A DNA stretch of 43,309 bases, taken from positions 1 through 43,309 of the forward strand of contig CAAGNV010000003.1 of the NCBI GenBank assembly GCA_900771425.1. The letters are read 5' to 3'. Numbering within the stretch: position 1 is the first letter of the stretch; each line of letters opens with the position of its first letter. Origin of the DNA: Bacteroidaceae bacterium. Its GTDB lineage: Bacteria; Bacteroidota; Bacteroidia; Bacteroidales; Bacteroidaceae. Below are positions 1 through 8,095 of the stretch, one piece after another. The notes beneath the pieces are model-generated. The model had not been told where the DNA came from. It was given only the letters and a program-made list of their open reading frames with translations, and made no database searches. The translations under genes and the position numbers were made by a program.

Positions 1-12
1 CGAAGTAGGATT

Positions 13-173
13 GATGTGGCAGAATTTGCAAATCAGCAGTAAAGAACAAAGGGTCATGAAGTCATCCCTCTACTTCGCTCGGTTTACCGCTTCGCAGCTT
101 GCCTGCAGAAGAACTCCTTAACTCCAAAACTACTAAAGAAACTGAGCAAAAGCGAAGCTTGCGAAAGTTGAAT
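13..173 (+). repeat. Intergenic dispersed repeat, copy A
   Basis: This block recurs in inverted orientation at 5161-5294. Bases 13-65 match the reverse complement of 5242-5294 at 49 of 53 positions, and 130-173 match that of 5161-5204 at 41 of 44, counted by eye. The middle differs in length (64 versus 37 bases), so the copies share two conserved arms around a variable core. No ORF is shared. It looks like a dispersed non-coding element of this genome rather than an insertion sequence, since no transposase is present in either copy. Confidence 0.8.
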
Positions 174-351
174 ATCTTATCCGAAAGGCGCACTTATGCG
201 CAGTACGTGTTTTCCTGTTTGGCTTAACAAAAGATGGTATTGATACTTGGCAAACAAAAACACGAACCCGACCCGTCGTGCATGGACATACGTATCGGCT
301 GCCTTTTATTTCGGATGTGACTGAATATGCGCAGCCCCAACATAAATAAAA

Positions 352-382
352 GCAACCCCTTTACTTCACGTAAAAGGGTTGC
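352..382 (-). terminator. Rho-independent terminator
   Basis: GCAACCCCTTTAC (352-364) pairs with GTAAAAGGGTTGC (370-382), 12 of 13 positions, with a five-base loop. On the minus strand the stem is followed by TTTTATTTATG. There is no T-run on the plus side, so termination is leftward. Confidence 0.75.
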
Positions 383-687
383 CACAACACAAACACAAAA
401 TAAAACACGACAAAACTACTAACTGGAGGTAACATGCCTTGAAAAAAATTGTATTTATTGAATCTTTATCTAAAAAACAGGGCATGTATCGTTTCACTTA
501 TATTCTCATACAGGTTGGCGACCGAGTACCTACAGCATTGCGTAGTACTAATATTATTATAACATTATTCGCTTTTTGATTATTTATTCGTCTTCATAGT
601 TCTGGGGTTTTACACTCTCTATTCATAGTCTTGCTATTGTGTTTTTACAGAGTGTTTGCCCATTACTCTTGCACGTTTGTTATGCGA
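352..687 (-). ncRNA. Candidate structured untranslated RNA
   Basis: On the minus strand a promoter-like pair (722-725 and 694-701) is followed by about 335 bases without an ORF longer than about ten codons, ending in a strong hairpin with a U-rich tail (352-382). Between them the sequence can fold into several stems: ACACTCT/AGAGTGT at 612-618/649-655, AGTAC-TAC/GTA-GTACT at 525-549, and a 9-of-10 pairing of 432-441 with 478-487 that encloses an A/U-rich loop. Promoter, stems and terminator without an ORF suggest a small RNA. I do not recognise it as RNase P, tmRNA, SRP RNA or 6S RNA. It could instead be remnant intergenic DNA. Confidence 0.4.
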
Positions 688-693
688 TGCGTG

Positions 694-725
694 CAAAATT
701 AGGTATATTTTTAATTCAAACCAAA
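694..725 (-). promoter_or_regulatory. Promoter of the candidate RNA
   Basis: Minus-strand TTTG (725-722), a 20-base spacer and TAATTTTG (701-694) fit the Bacteroidota -33/-7 consensus TTTG and TAnnTTTG. A dyad TTGCACG/CGTGCAA (669-675/690-696) overlaps the -7 box and could be an operator. Confidence 0.5.
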
Positions 726-767
726 TATTTTGGCAAAAATTTGCATGATTTGTGCATTTTTATTGCA

Positions 768-791
768 TTTATGGGGTATTGAGCCCATAAA
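768..791 (-). terminator. Weak hairpin downstream of manA
   Basis: TTTATGGG (768-775) pairs perfectly with CCCATAAA (784-791) around an eight-base loop, about 75 bases beyond the manA stop. The tail is only moderately T-rich on the minus strand, so termination is plausible but not certain. Confidence 0.35.
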
Positions 792-866
792 TCGGGGGCA
801 AATAAGTTATTTTTTGGGGGTCACCACTTGCCGCATGGAGGGATGGGCAAAAGGCATGATTCGAAC

Positions 867-1877
867 CTAATTGAAGTGTTTGTTGTCGATAAAGACTTCG
901 AGCAGTTCGGTCAATCCGGAATCGTTGTTCGGTACGAGGTCGATGTCGGCTATGACTGCTGGAACGAGGCACGACTGTCCTTCGACGAGCCGAACGGTGT
1001 GCTGCTCGTGCAGTTCGGCATCATCGACCGGCGTGAGCCACGGCTTCACCGTCTTTCGTGTCTTGATGGTGCACTCGCCGTGCAGGCACGTATATATAAT
1101 AAAGGAGTCGTACTTGAACAACTTGCGGTGGAAGGGCTTTGTGATATTGTAGCTCTTGACCGTGAAGTACGGGCACTGTGTTATTGCCACGTCTTCATTC
1201 ACCTTCTGCAAGTAATCGGTACGGTAAGTCGGGTATGTGCGGTAGTCGATGGCATCGACGGCTTCTGCGGTATGCAGTTGGCGCGGACGTCCGTCAAGCC
1301 CTGGTCGGTTATAATCGAATATGCGGTAAGTGATGTCGCAACTTTGCTGAATCTCTGCCAGTCGGATTCCTCCGCAGATGGCATGTATGCGACCGGCAGG
1401 GATGAAGAACACGTCGCCCCGTCGGACTTCGTGACGCTGCAGCACGTCGCAGATGGTTCCGTCCTCCACCCGTTTCTGATACTCGTACTTAGAGATGGGT
1501 TGGCTGAAACCTGAATAGAGGTGTGCCCCTGGTTCGGCATCCATCACGAACCACATCTCGGTCTTGCCAAGCGAGCCGTGACGCGCCATGGCAAGTTCGT
1601 TGTCGGGATGTACCTGAATGCTCAGGTCGTCCTTGGCATCGATGAACTTGACTAGAAGCGGGAATCGGTTGCCGTACATCGCCACCACCTTCTTGCCAAG
1701 CAGTGCCTCACCATACATACCGACCAGCTCGTTGAGGTTCTTGCCCTGCAACTCGCCGTTAGCAACGACCGACTCCTTCTGTGGCACGGCACTGACCACC
1801 CAGTCCTCACTGCCCCACACCAACGTGAAGGGGTTGTGAAGAAACAGGAATGGGTATGGCTTTATTGGCATTGACAT
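867..1877 (-). CDS. manA: Mannose-6-phosphate isomerase, class I type
   Basis: Interconverts mannose 6-phosphate and fructose 6-phosphate in the cytoplasm, linking mannose use and GDP-mannose supply to glycolysis. The 336-aa product has a cupin fold. The zinc ligands are visible as Gln88 and His90 in IQVHPDN, Glu107 in KTEMW and His165 in AGRIHAI; the catalytic region continues with GIRLAEIQQ and the Arg-containing DYNRPG. Length is normal for the short bacterial class. The ATG at 1877 gives a complete N-terminus (MSMPIKPYPFLF) that begins like other family members. It is separated from the upstream aroB by about 150 bases of A/T heptamer arrays, so it may have its own promoter. Identification is firm. 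Confidence 0.93.
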   Translation of the reverse strand: MSMPIKPYPFLFLHNPFTLVWGSEDWVVSAVPQKESVVANGELQGKNLNELVGMYGEALLGKKVVAMYGNRFPLLVKFIDAKDDLSIQVHPDNELAMARHGSLGKTEMWFVMDAEPGAHLYSGFSQPISKYEYQKRVEDGTICDVLQRHEVRRGDVFFIPAGRIHAICGGIRLAEIQQSCDITYRIFDYNRPGLDGRPRQLHTAEAVDAIDYRTYPTYRTDYLQKVNEDVAITQCPYFTVKSYNITKPFHRKLFKYDSFIIYTCLHGECTIKTRKTVKPWLTPVDDAELHEQHTVRLVEGQSCLVPAVIADIDLVPNNDSGLTELLEVFIDNKHFN

Positions 1878-1879
1878 TG

Positions 1880-2026
1880 TAAGTTAAAAGGTAAAAGTTA
1901 AAAGTTAAAAATTAAAAATTAAAAGTTAAAAATTAAAATTTAGCCAATGATTCGTGCAAAGCATCAGCATAAATCTTAATTATTAATTATTAATTATCAA
2001 TTATTAATTATCAATTATTAATTAAT
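1880..2026. repeat. A/T-rich heptamer tandem arrays
   Basis: Two arrays with a period of seven lie between manA and aroB: TAAAAGT/TAAAAAT units (about 1885-1937) and TAATTAT/CAATTAT units (about 1976-2026). There is no ORF. Similar period-7 arrays of other heptamers occur at 8057-8084, 11029-11098, 16250-16275 and 16950-16996. Confidence 0.75.
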
Positions 2027-2028
2027 TC

Positions 2029-3018
2029 CTACTGTCCGTCACGATAGAAGTCGAGGGCTTCGAACACTTGTTCCTTGGTGATTGGACGAGCGATGCGAAT
2101 GACTCCAAGACCACTGAGCAGTGTACAGTAGATTGTGCCGTAGGCATTCTTCTTGTCGTGAGTGACGTAGTTGAATATCTGTTCGTAGTCGTCGCAGCAG
2201 ATGTCCATCTTGCCATAGTGTTCGGTGATGAACTTCACGAGCGTGCGCATCAGTTCGGTAGGGAACTCATAATAAACGGCAGAGAGGTAGAGTTCGCATA
2301 TCAAGCCCCATGCTACAGCGTAGCCATGAAGCACAGGAGTGCCTTTGTCCATTGCAAAACTCTCGAAAGCATGCCCTATGGTGTGTCCGAGGTTGAGTGC
2401 CTTGCGGATGCCACCCTCCTTAGGGTCTTTCTCAACAAACATCTTCTTGACCCCGACACTGCGGCGGATCATGCGGTCGAGAGTCTCAAAGTCGATGTTG
2501 TCGAGGTCGAAGGCAAGGAGTTCGTCGAGCATGTCGGACTTGGAGAGCAAGCCGTGCTTGAGCATCTCGGCAAAGCCTGAGAGTATGTTTTCGCGGTCGA
2601 GTGTCTTGAGGAACTTGGCATCAAGGATGACACGCGCAGGATCGGCAAACACTCCGATTTCGTTCTTCAAGCCTCCGAAGTTCACACCTGTCTTGCCGCC
2701 TGCCGATGCATCGACCATTGCGAGCAACGTAGTCGGTATGTTAATGTACTTGATGCCTCGCTTGAAGGTAGAAGCAGCGAAACCACCGAGGTCAGTCACT
2801 ACTCCACCACCTAAGTTAACTAAGAGGCTGCGGCGTGAGGCACCCATCTCGCCGAGTTGACGCCACACCATCTGTGCAGTATCGAGATTCTTGTTTTCGT
2901 CGCCTGCAGGAATGACGATGTGCTGTGCCCCCTGCAAACTCTCGAGCCCGCTGACCAGCGGCCAGCAGAGCTCGTGAGTATGTTCATCTGTCAGGATAAA
3001 TACTTTGTCGTAATTCAT
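2029..3018 (-). CDS. aroB: 3-dehydroquinate synthase
   Basis: Second step of the shikimate pathway: closes DAHP to 3-dehydroquinate, using NAD and a divalent metal. Family signatures are NLGGGVVTDLGGFAASTFKRG (NAD binding), NIPTTLLAMVDASAGGKTGVN, EMLKHGLL and NLGHTIGHAFE, the last carrying a metal-ligand His. At 329 aa it is somewhat shorter than the roughly 350 aa usual for the family. It begins directly at MNYDKVFILTDEHT, a segment usually preceded by a strand of about 20 residues. An in-frame TAA lies two codons upstream of the ATG, so no longer start exists. The rest is intact and function is likely. It is read in the same direction as manA and the GH97 gene upstream. Confidence 0.94.
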   Translation of the reverse strand: MNYDKVFILTDEHTHELCWPLVSGLESLQGAQHIVIPAGDENKNLDTAQMVWRQLGEMGASRRSLLVNLGGGVVTDLGGFAASTFKRGIKYINIPTTLLAMVDASAGGKTGVNFGGLKNEIGVFADPARVILDAKFLKTLDRENILSGFAEMLKHGLLSKSDMLDELLAFDLDNIDFETLDRMIRRSVGVKKMFVEKDPKEGGIRKALNLGHTIGHAFESFAMDKGTPVLHGYAVAWGLICELYLSAVYYEFPTELMRTLVKFITEHYGKMDICCDDYEQIFNYVTHDKKNAYGTIYCTLLSGLGVIRIARPITKEQVFEALDFYRDGQ

Positions 3019-3072
3019 TGATTACAGATATCGTGGTTATTCAGGTGGGGTCAAAAAAAAACTCACCTTCCT

Positions 3073-5115
3073 TTACTTGATAATTACGAATCCACCGTTG
3101 TGAAGCATGTGGACCTTAACCTTCTTAGGGTCTTTAATCTTCAGTTCTGTGCGCTGTGGCTCGCTGTCGGCCTTGTCGCTATACAGAGTGACTACGTCGC
3201 CCTTCTTCACAAAACGAGAGAGGTCGAGCACTTTATCGCATTCGTCGCTTGCGTTATTGCCTGCGATGTACCATTTGCCTGAGTTCAGACGTGCCAATAC
3301 TGCAAACTGACCAGGGTAACCGGCAACGTACTTGGTGTCGTCCCATGTTGTAGGAACTTGCTTCATGAAGTCGATGCTTACCTGAGGAGCGCCGCCTTCG
3401 CTCTCTGGGAGCATGTTTTCAGGAGTAACGGCGAAGTTCTGGATTGGGTTCTGGAAGAGAACTGCCTGTGCCAGTTCGTGGCAGTCAGTGGTTGTACGCT
3501 TAGGTCCGCGCTTGTTGCCACGACCGAGCTGACGGTTGAGGAATGAGCCACCGAACTCCATGCAGCCCACGGCATTGCGGATGAATGGGTGTGTACTTGT
3601 ATCCTTTGCTTCCTTGTCGCAAGCACCCTGTGAGAATACGAGGTTCTCTGATGCAAGCACAGCTTCGCTGCCTACGTAGTTAGGATAGAGCATTTCCCAT
3701 CCACGAGGGAGTGTACATCCGTGGCAGATGACCATGAGGTCGTTGTCGTAAGCATCGCTGAACACTTCTTCGTACTGGCGGAAAGTCTCCTGCTTGTCGC
3801 CTCCCCAGAAGTCAACCTTTATACCCTTCACGCCGTTCTTCTTCATCCAGCGCATCACTTCCTTACGCTTGATAGAGTTGTCCATCTTGTTGATTGGGCT
3901 CTGTACGATATCGTTCCAGTAACCGCTTGAACTGAACCAAAGGAATACTTCAACATTCTTGCTGCGGGCATACTTGATGAGGTCTTCCATCTTCTTGTAA
4001 CCGAGTTGCTCGTCCCAACCTGCATCGATGAGGATGTACTGGTAACCGAGTTGATTTGCGAGGTCGATGTAAGCACATTGGTCGTTCCAGTTCATGCTGG
4101 CATCCTGCCATACGATCCAGCTCCATGTGCTCTTGCCGAACTTGAACTCCTTCTTAGGATAAGTGCGGAGAAGGATTTCGTCTTCGCCACTTGCAGGATT
4201 TTGCTCTGCACCATAAAGTGGCTGGACGGTGTTCCATGGGGCAGTTGTCTCGACGATTGGTGCGAGTGTCTTGCCTACTGTAATGGTACGCCAAGGAGTT
4301 GCACCAGGAAGTGCGAATGCAGGTTCGATGGTTCCGTTACCGTTGTTTTCTTCTGGCATAGGAAAATCGACAGTGAACATGTTACCTTCCTTCAGGTCGC
4401 TGAGGCGGCATCCGCAGTATCGGCTGTCGTTACCAGTTTCACTAACGAGTACCCATCCGTCGTCGCCAATGCGGAAGAGGCAAGGGAAGGTGAAGCCGTG
4501 ACGAGCCTTTGACTCTGCGAGCGGACGGTCATAGCTGTAGCCCTCTTCGTAACTTGGTTTAGTACGTTTCCAGCCAACCATTGCATCGCTTTGAGGGCAC
4601 ATGAATGTTGTTGTCTGCATAGGGAAGCGGAAGCCTGTCTCTTCGTTCATGATACGGATGCTGCCGGTATCGCCGTGACGAGGTATTTCATAACGGAAAG
4701 CGATGTCGTTGTTGCTGACGTAGAACACGATGTCCATCTGACGCTGACGACGGCCCTCGCCTGCCTTTAGGCAAAGTGTATAGATATTTGCCTCGTATTC
4801 GATGCTACTCTTCTTGATACGAGTCATTGAACACTTGCGCGTAATGTGGTTCAAGTATTTTTTGTCTTCACTTTTTTCACGCAGAGACAGTCCTGTGCTG
4901 AAGTCGCCGATATTGCTCTTGAAGCCGAGCGGTGACTCTTCGAGCATTTTCTTTTCATCGTATGACACGGAATACACTGGCTGACCGTTCCTAAGGTCAA
5001 GTTCTACTTTCAGGCGTCCATCAGGACTGCTTACTGTTGCCACCTGTGCCATTACCGAAGCACAGAGTGCAAAGAACGACGAGCAAAGAATGCTCTTAAT
5101 AATAGTTGTTTTCAT
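3073..5115 (-). CDS. Secreted glycoside hydrolase family 97 (alpha-galactosidase/glucosidase type)
   Basis: Cleaves terminal alpha-linked sugars from oligosaccharides, probably in the periplasm. The 680-aa protein starts with a signal peptide (MKTTIIKSILC, cleavage after about AQ24). The GH97 N-terminal beta-sandwich begins SSPDGRLKVELD. The TIM barrel carries WSWIVWQD (about 330), YILIDAGWDE (about 360), FLWFSSSGYWND (about 391) and GIKVDFWGGD (about 431). Asp435 in KVDFW sits where retaining GH97 enzymes have their nucleophile, with an acid/base Glu in GSEAVLASEN (about 482-491). That points to the retaining, alpha-galactosidase-like branch rather than SusB-like inverting alpha-glucosidases, though specificity cannot be read for certain. 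No SusC/SusD genes are nearby, so it is an orphan enzyme. Confidence 0.9.
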   Translation of the reverse strand: MKTTIIKSILCSSFFALCASVMAQVATVSSPDGRLKVELDLRNGQPVYSVSYDEKKMLEESPLGFKSNIGDFSTGLSLREKSEDKKYLNHITRKCSMTRIKKSSIEYEANIYTLCLKAGEGRRQRQMDIVFYVSNNDIAFRYEIPRHGDTGSIRIMNEETGFRFPMQTTTFMCPQSDAMVGWKRTKPSYEEGYSYDRPLAESKARHGFTFPCLFRIGDDGWVLVSETGNDSRYCGCRLSDLKEGNMFTVDFPMPEENNGNGTIEPAFALPGATPWRTITVGKTLAPIVETTAPWNTVQPLYGAEQNPASGEDEILLRTYPKKEFKFGKSTWSWIVWQDASMNWNDQCAYIDLANQLGYQYILIDAGWDEQLGYKKMEDLIKYARSKNVEVFLWFSSSGYWNDIVQSPINKMDNSIKRKEVMRWMKKNGVKGIKVDFWGGDKQETFRQYEEVFSDAYDNDLMVICHGCTLPRGWEMLYPNYVGSEAVLASENLVFSQGACDKEAKDTSTHPFIRNAVGCMEFGGSFLNRQLGRGNKRGPKRTTTDCHELAQAVLFQNPIQNFAVTPENMLPESEGGAPQVSIDFMKQVPTTWDDTKYVAGYPGQFAVLARLNSGKWYIAGNNASDECDKVLDLSRFVKKGDVVTLYSDKADSEPQRTELKIKDPKKVKVHMLHNGGFVIIK

Positions 5116-5160
5116 TGATTAATTAATTAATTGATTGGTGTTGTTGTAATATGTTATTTA

Positions 5161-5294
5161 ATTCAACTTTCGCAAGCTCTGCTTATGCTCAGTTTCTTTA
5201 GTAGTTTAAGGAGTTTTGGAGCGAAGGAGTTTAGTAGAAGCATGACTTCATGACTCTTTGTTCCTTACTGCTGATTTGCAGATTTTGCCACATC
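5161..5294 (-). repeat. Intergenic dispersed repeat, copy B
   Basis: Inverted counterpart of the block at 13-173 and shorter in the central part. It fills most of the 280-base spacer upstream of the GH97 gene. The two copies bracket manA, aroB and the GH97 gene (about 5 kb). No coding sequence is visible in the spacer. Confidence 0.8.
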
Positions 5295-5396
5295 TACTTA
5301 CCTACTGTCTCCTGACTACTTTTCTACTTAAAGTTGAGCCACAGCGTAACTTGTATTATTTTTTGTTTTATCCTTCTTAAAAGTCACGTATTCGCA

Positions 5397-6431
5397 TCAT
5401 GCCTGAAGCAAGTCTTTATATGCCTCCAGGGCTTGATGTATGTGTTCCACAGCCTCGTCGAGCGAACAAGGCAGTTGACCGCCGGCTGCATTGAGATGCC
5501 CACCTCCGTTGAAGAACTCTGCAGCCACCTTATTGGCAGGGAAGTCATCAACACTGCGCAGCGAGCACAGGATGCGTGGTTTCTCGGTATCTTCGCGTAG
5601 GAAGATGCTGAGTTTCGTACCTTTGATTTCAAGCGGCATGTTCACCACTCCCTCTGTGTCGCCCTTGATGTACTTGAACTGGTTGAGCTCGTCCTTTGTA
5701 AGGGTAAAGAAAGCGGCGTGGTACTCAGGCAGTACTTGCAGTTTCTGACTGAGTATATATCCTAAAAGGCGGAATCGCCCTTCGGTATAGTTGTTGTATA
5801 TGTTTCGGATGATTTTGTCCTTGTCGATACCTTTCTTCAGCAGTTCGGCAATAATCAGGAAGATATCAGGATCGTTGGAATTAAATGAGAATTTGCCTGT
5901 ATCGGTGCACATCCCTGCATAAATGTCTTCAGCACCAGCCTTCGAGAGTTGGGACATTCCCCCCATCGAGTCGATAAGGCGGAACACAAGTTCGCTGGCA
6001 CTGCTGGCATTGGGATATGAGATGGTGAGATTGCAGAAACGATCGGGATTCAGGTGGTGGTCAATCATCATGGTCTTGGCATTTGCCTTCAGTATCGGTT
6101 CAGCAAGCGAGTCCATGCGTTTTGGTTCGTTCAGGTCGATGCAGACGATGAGGTCGGCATGGTCGATAAACATCTTCGCCTGCGCACGGTGACGGTCAAA
6201 CTGAATGATTTGGTCGGCATCAGTCATCCATTTCAGGAAATCAGGGAAATAGTTAGGCACGATGACTTTTACGTTCTTGCCCTTGCGTTTCAAATATTCA
6301 TAAAGGCCAAGCGACGAGCCGATGGCATCACCGTCGGCAGAAGAATGCGAAGCAATGACCACATTACGGCACTGCTCGAACATACGTCGTGCTTCCTCCA
6401 CTTCCTTGTGGGATATTTTCTGTGTTAGCAT
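5397..6431 (-). CDS. nrnA: DHH/DHHA1 phosphoesterase (NrnA-like nanoRNase/pAp phosphatase)
   Basis: Predicted cytoplasmic manganese-dependent phosphoesterase that degrades short oligoribonucleotides and dephosphorylates pAp; cyclic dinucleotide breakdown products are another family substrate. In the 344-aa product the first metal motif is SHSSADGDAIGSS (about 28-40), the DHH triad is in MIDHHLNPD (about 122-130), and the DHHA1 domain ends with GGGHLNAAGG. I chose the ATG at 6431 (MLTQKISHKEVEE). A GTG at 6464 would add eleven residues with a repetitive polar composition and lies only about six bases from the predicted transcription start. It is divergent from rpe, and both have a TATCTTTG box in the shared spacer. 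Confidence 0.85.
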   Translation of the reverse strand: MLTQKISHKEVEEARRMFEQCRNVVIASHSSADGDAIGSSLGLYEYLKRKGKNVKVIVPNYFPDFLKWMTDADQIIQFDRHRAQAKMFIDHADLIVCIDLNEPKRMDSLAEPILKANAKTMMIDHHLNPDRFCNLTISYPNASSASELVFRLIDSMGGMSQLSKAGAEDIYAGMCTDTGKFSFNSNDPDIFLIIAELLKKGIDKDKIIRNIYNNYTEGRFRLLGYILSQKLQVLPEYHAAFFTLTKDELNQFKYIKGDTEGVVNMPLEIKGTKLSIFLREDTEKPRILCSLRSVDDFPANKVAAEFFNGGGHLNAAGGQLPCSLDEAVEHIHQALEAYKDLLQA

Positions 6432-6477
6432 ACTATTTGAATTGCGCTTTTGCGCTTTTTGCACCTAAATACACGTG

Positions 6478-6508
6478 CAAAGATAGCAAATAATTATGAA
6501 ATGTCGAA
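6478..6508 (-). promoter_or_regulatory. Promoter of the DHH phosphoesterase gene
   Basis: Minus-strand TATCTTTG (6485-6478) matches the -7 consensus TAnnTTTG. At the right distance (19 bases) lies TTCG, a weak -33 element. Its position supports the ATG at 6431. Confidence 0.6.
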
Positions 6509-6537
6509 TAATAAATGCAAATAATTGCAACTTTTGC

Positions 6538-6568
6538 TTTGTCGCGTAACAAATAAATAGTATCTTTG
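6538..6568 (+). promoter_or_regulatory. Promoter of rpe
   Basis: TTTG (6538-6541), a 19-base spacer and TATCTTTG (6561-6568) form a textbook Bacteroidota promoter. Transcription should start about 6575, leaving a leader of about 23 bases before the ATG at 6598. Confidence 0.75.
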
Positions 6569-6597
6569 CACCATTAACATGTTAAATTATTCTACAA

Positions 6598-7254
6598 ATG
6601 ATTGTTTCACCATCATTGCTTGCTGCCAACTTTGGGCACATAGCAAGAGAAATAGAGATGATTAACGAGAGTGAAGCCGACTGGCTGCACCTCGACATTA
6701 TGGACGGAGTATTCGTTCCAAACATCAGTTTTGGTTTTTCAGTACTCGAAGCAGTGGCTAAGCGCACACAGAAGCCACTCGACGTTCACCTCATGATTGT
6801 CCAGCCGGAGAAGTACATTGCACGATTGGCAAAGTTGGAGGTTTCGATCGTAAACGTGCACTACGAGGCATGTCCTCACCTCAACAGAGTAGTCCAGATG
6901 ATTCACGATGCAGGCATGAAGGCAGCCGTGACCCTCAATCCTGCCACACCTGTCTGCCTGCTCGAGGACATAATACAGGATGTCGATATGGTATTGCTCA
7001 TGACCGTCAACCCAGGATTCGGCGGACAGAAGTTCATCGAGCACTCAATCGACAAGGTCAAGGCACTGCGTCAGTTGATTGAACGTACCGGTTCGAAAGC
7101 CCTCATTCAGGTTGACGGAGGCGTCAACGGCGAGACAGCACCGCGGTTGGCTGAAGCAGGAGTCGATGTACTCGTTGCAGGCAGTTACATCTTCGACAAC
7201 CGCTACCCTAAGGCACGAATCAAGGAACTACGTGCATTGAGCAAGCAACAATAA
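6598..7254 (+). CDS. rpe: Ribulose-phosphate 3-epimerase
   Basis: Interconverts ribulose 5-phosphate and xylulose 5-phosphate in the non-oxidative pentose phosphate pathway. The 218-aa TIM barrel shows the standard motifs from the first residues: SPSLLAANFG, WLHLDIMDGVFVPNISFG (metal-binding His and catalytic Asp), DVHLMI, MTVNPGFGGQKFI (catalytic Asp replaced by the NPGFGG phosphate loop segment of the family) and QVDGGVN, which carries the second catalytic Asp. The start at 6598 follows a well-formed promoter. It is followed in the same direction by a lipoprotein gene and glmM with gaps of about 80 bases, so the three may be cotranscribed. Confidence 0.95.
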   Translation: MIVSPSLLAANFGHIAREIEMINESEADWLHLDIMDGVFVPNISFGFSVLEAVAKRTQKPLDVHLMIVQPEKYIARLAKLEVSIVNVHYEACPHLNRVVQMIHDAGMKAAVTLNPATPVCLLEDIIQDVDMVLLMTVNPGFGGQKFIEHSIDKVKALRQLIERTGSKALIQVDGGVNGETAPRLAEAGVDVLVAGSYIFDNRYPKARIKELRALSKQQ

Positions 7255-7335
7255 AGAGTCTAACATACAACAAAGTCAAGATAAAGTGATGCCGTCAGCC
7301 ACGATAACTGCATGGCAGAACTATGAAGAAACAGA

Positions 7336-8013
7336 ATGAAGCGAATATTATATTTAATAGGTATTTTAATGTTTGCCACCCTTGCTTCGTCACTAATCAG
7401 TTGCGATGACGACGAGACATACGCAGACATGAAAGAAAAAGAGAAACGAGCAATCAACGATTTCATCAAGGACAACGACCTCTGCGGTTCCATCAAGGTA
7501 ATATCCGAACAGCAATTCCTTGCCAACGACAGCACCACTGACACCATCAGCAACGAGTTCGTACTCTTCAACGAAGACGGCATCTACATGCAGATAGTAC
7601 GCCGCGGCGAAGGCAAGACGATGGTTGAACTGGCAAAGGAGCAGTCAAAGGACAGTACCATCAGCAAGGAGATACTATGTCGATTCCTTGAATACGACAT
7701 CGAGAATGCCGGTTATGTATGCGAGAACTACAACTACATCAGCGTGTTCGACAAGATGCTGTGCAAGTACGACCACCGCGGACGCCAATACACTGCATCG
7801 TTCGAGCAAGGCGGAATCATGTACGGAAAGTACGGTTCCGTAGTACCAAAAGGATGGTTGAAGCCACTCAACTACATACGCTTGACCAAGCAGGCTGGCC
7901 GTGAAGCAAAGGTACGCCTCATCGTGCCTCACTCATCCGGCACACAAAACGCATCAGGTTACGTGACACCGATGTACTACGAAATCACATACCAATTGCC
8001 ACCGAAGGGATAG
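7336..8013 (+). CDS. DUF4827-type lipoprotein
   Basis: A 225-aa secreted protein. MKRILYLIGILMF is followed by a lipobox ending ASSLISC, predicting lipid attachment at about Cys23. The mature part begins with a charged segment (DDDETYADMKEKEKR) and resembles the Bacteroidales family DUF4827, whose members are found beside glmM. The domain may be FKBP-like in shape, but I do not see a catalytic motif that would prove prolyl isomerase activity. The only other clue to its job is its place between rpe and glmM, whose product feeds cell-wall precursor synthesis. Confidence 0.75.
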   Translation: MKRILYLIGILMFATLASSLISCDDDETYADMKEKEKRAINDFIKDNDLCGSIKVISEQQFLANDSTTDTISNEFVLFNEDGIYMQIVRRGEGKTMVELAKEQSKDSTISKEILCRFLEYDIENAGYVCENYNYISVFDKMLCKYDHRGRQYTASFEQGGIMYGKYGSVVPKGWLKPLNYIRLTKQAGREAKVRLIVPHSSGTQNASGYVTPMYYEITYQLPPKG

Positions 8014-8056
8014 TTTTAAGCACTAATTACTATATACTACCCCAGCCGCATGGCAT

Positions 8057-8084
8057 TTCGTAATTCGTAATTTGTAATTCGTAA
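8057..8084. repeat. Heptamer tandem array
   Basis: About four TCGTAAT-like units (TCGTAAT, TCGTAAT, TTGTAAT, TCGTAAA) lie just upstream of glmM. There is no coding content. Same period-7 class as the arrays at 1880-2026. Confidence 0.65.
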
Positions 8085-8095
8085 ATCACAACTAT

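Noticed and set aside
853..868. GATTCGAACC, which looks like the T-loop of a minus-strand tRNA at the manA stop.
   Set aside because: The flanking bases do not form a T-stem, and the rest of a tRNA would have to lie inside the manA frame; no cloverleaf is possible.
13..5294. A composite transposon between the inverted repeats.
   Set aside because: The enclosed genes are housekeeping (manA, aroB), neither arm carries a transposase, and the arms differ in length; a dispersed repeat family is more likely.
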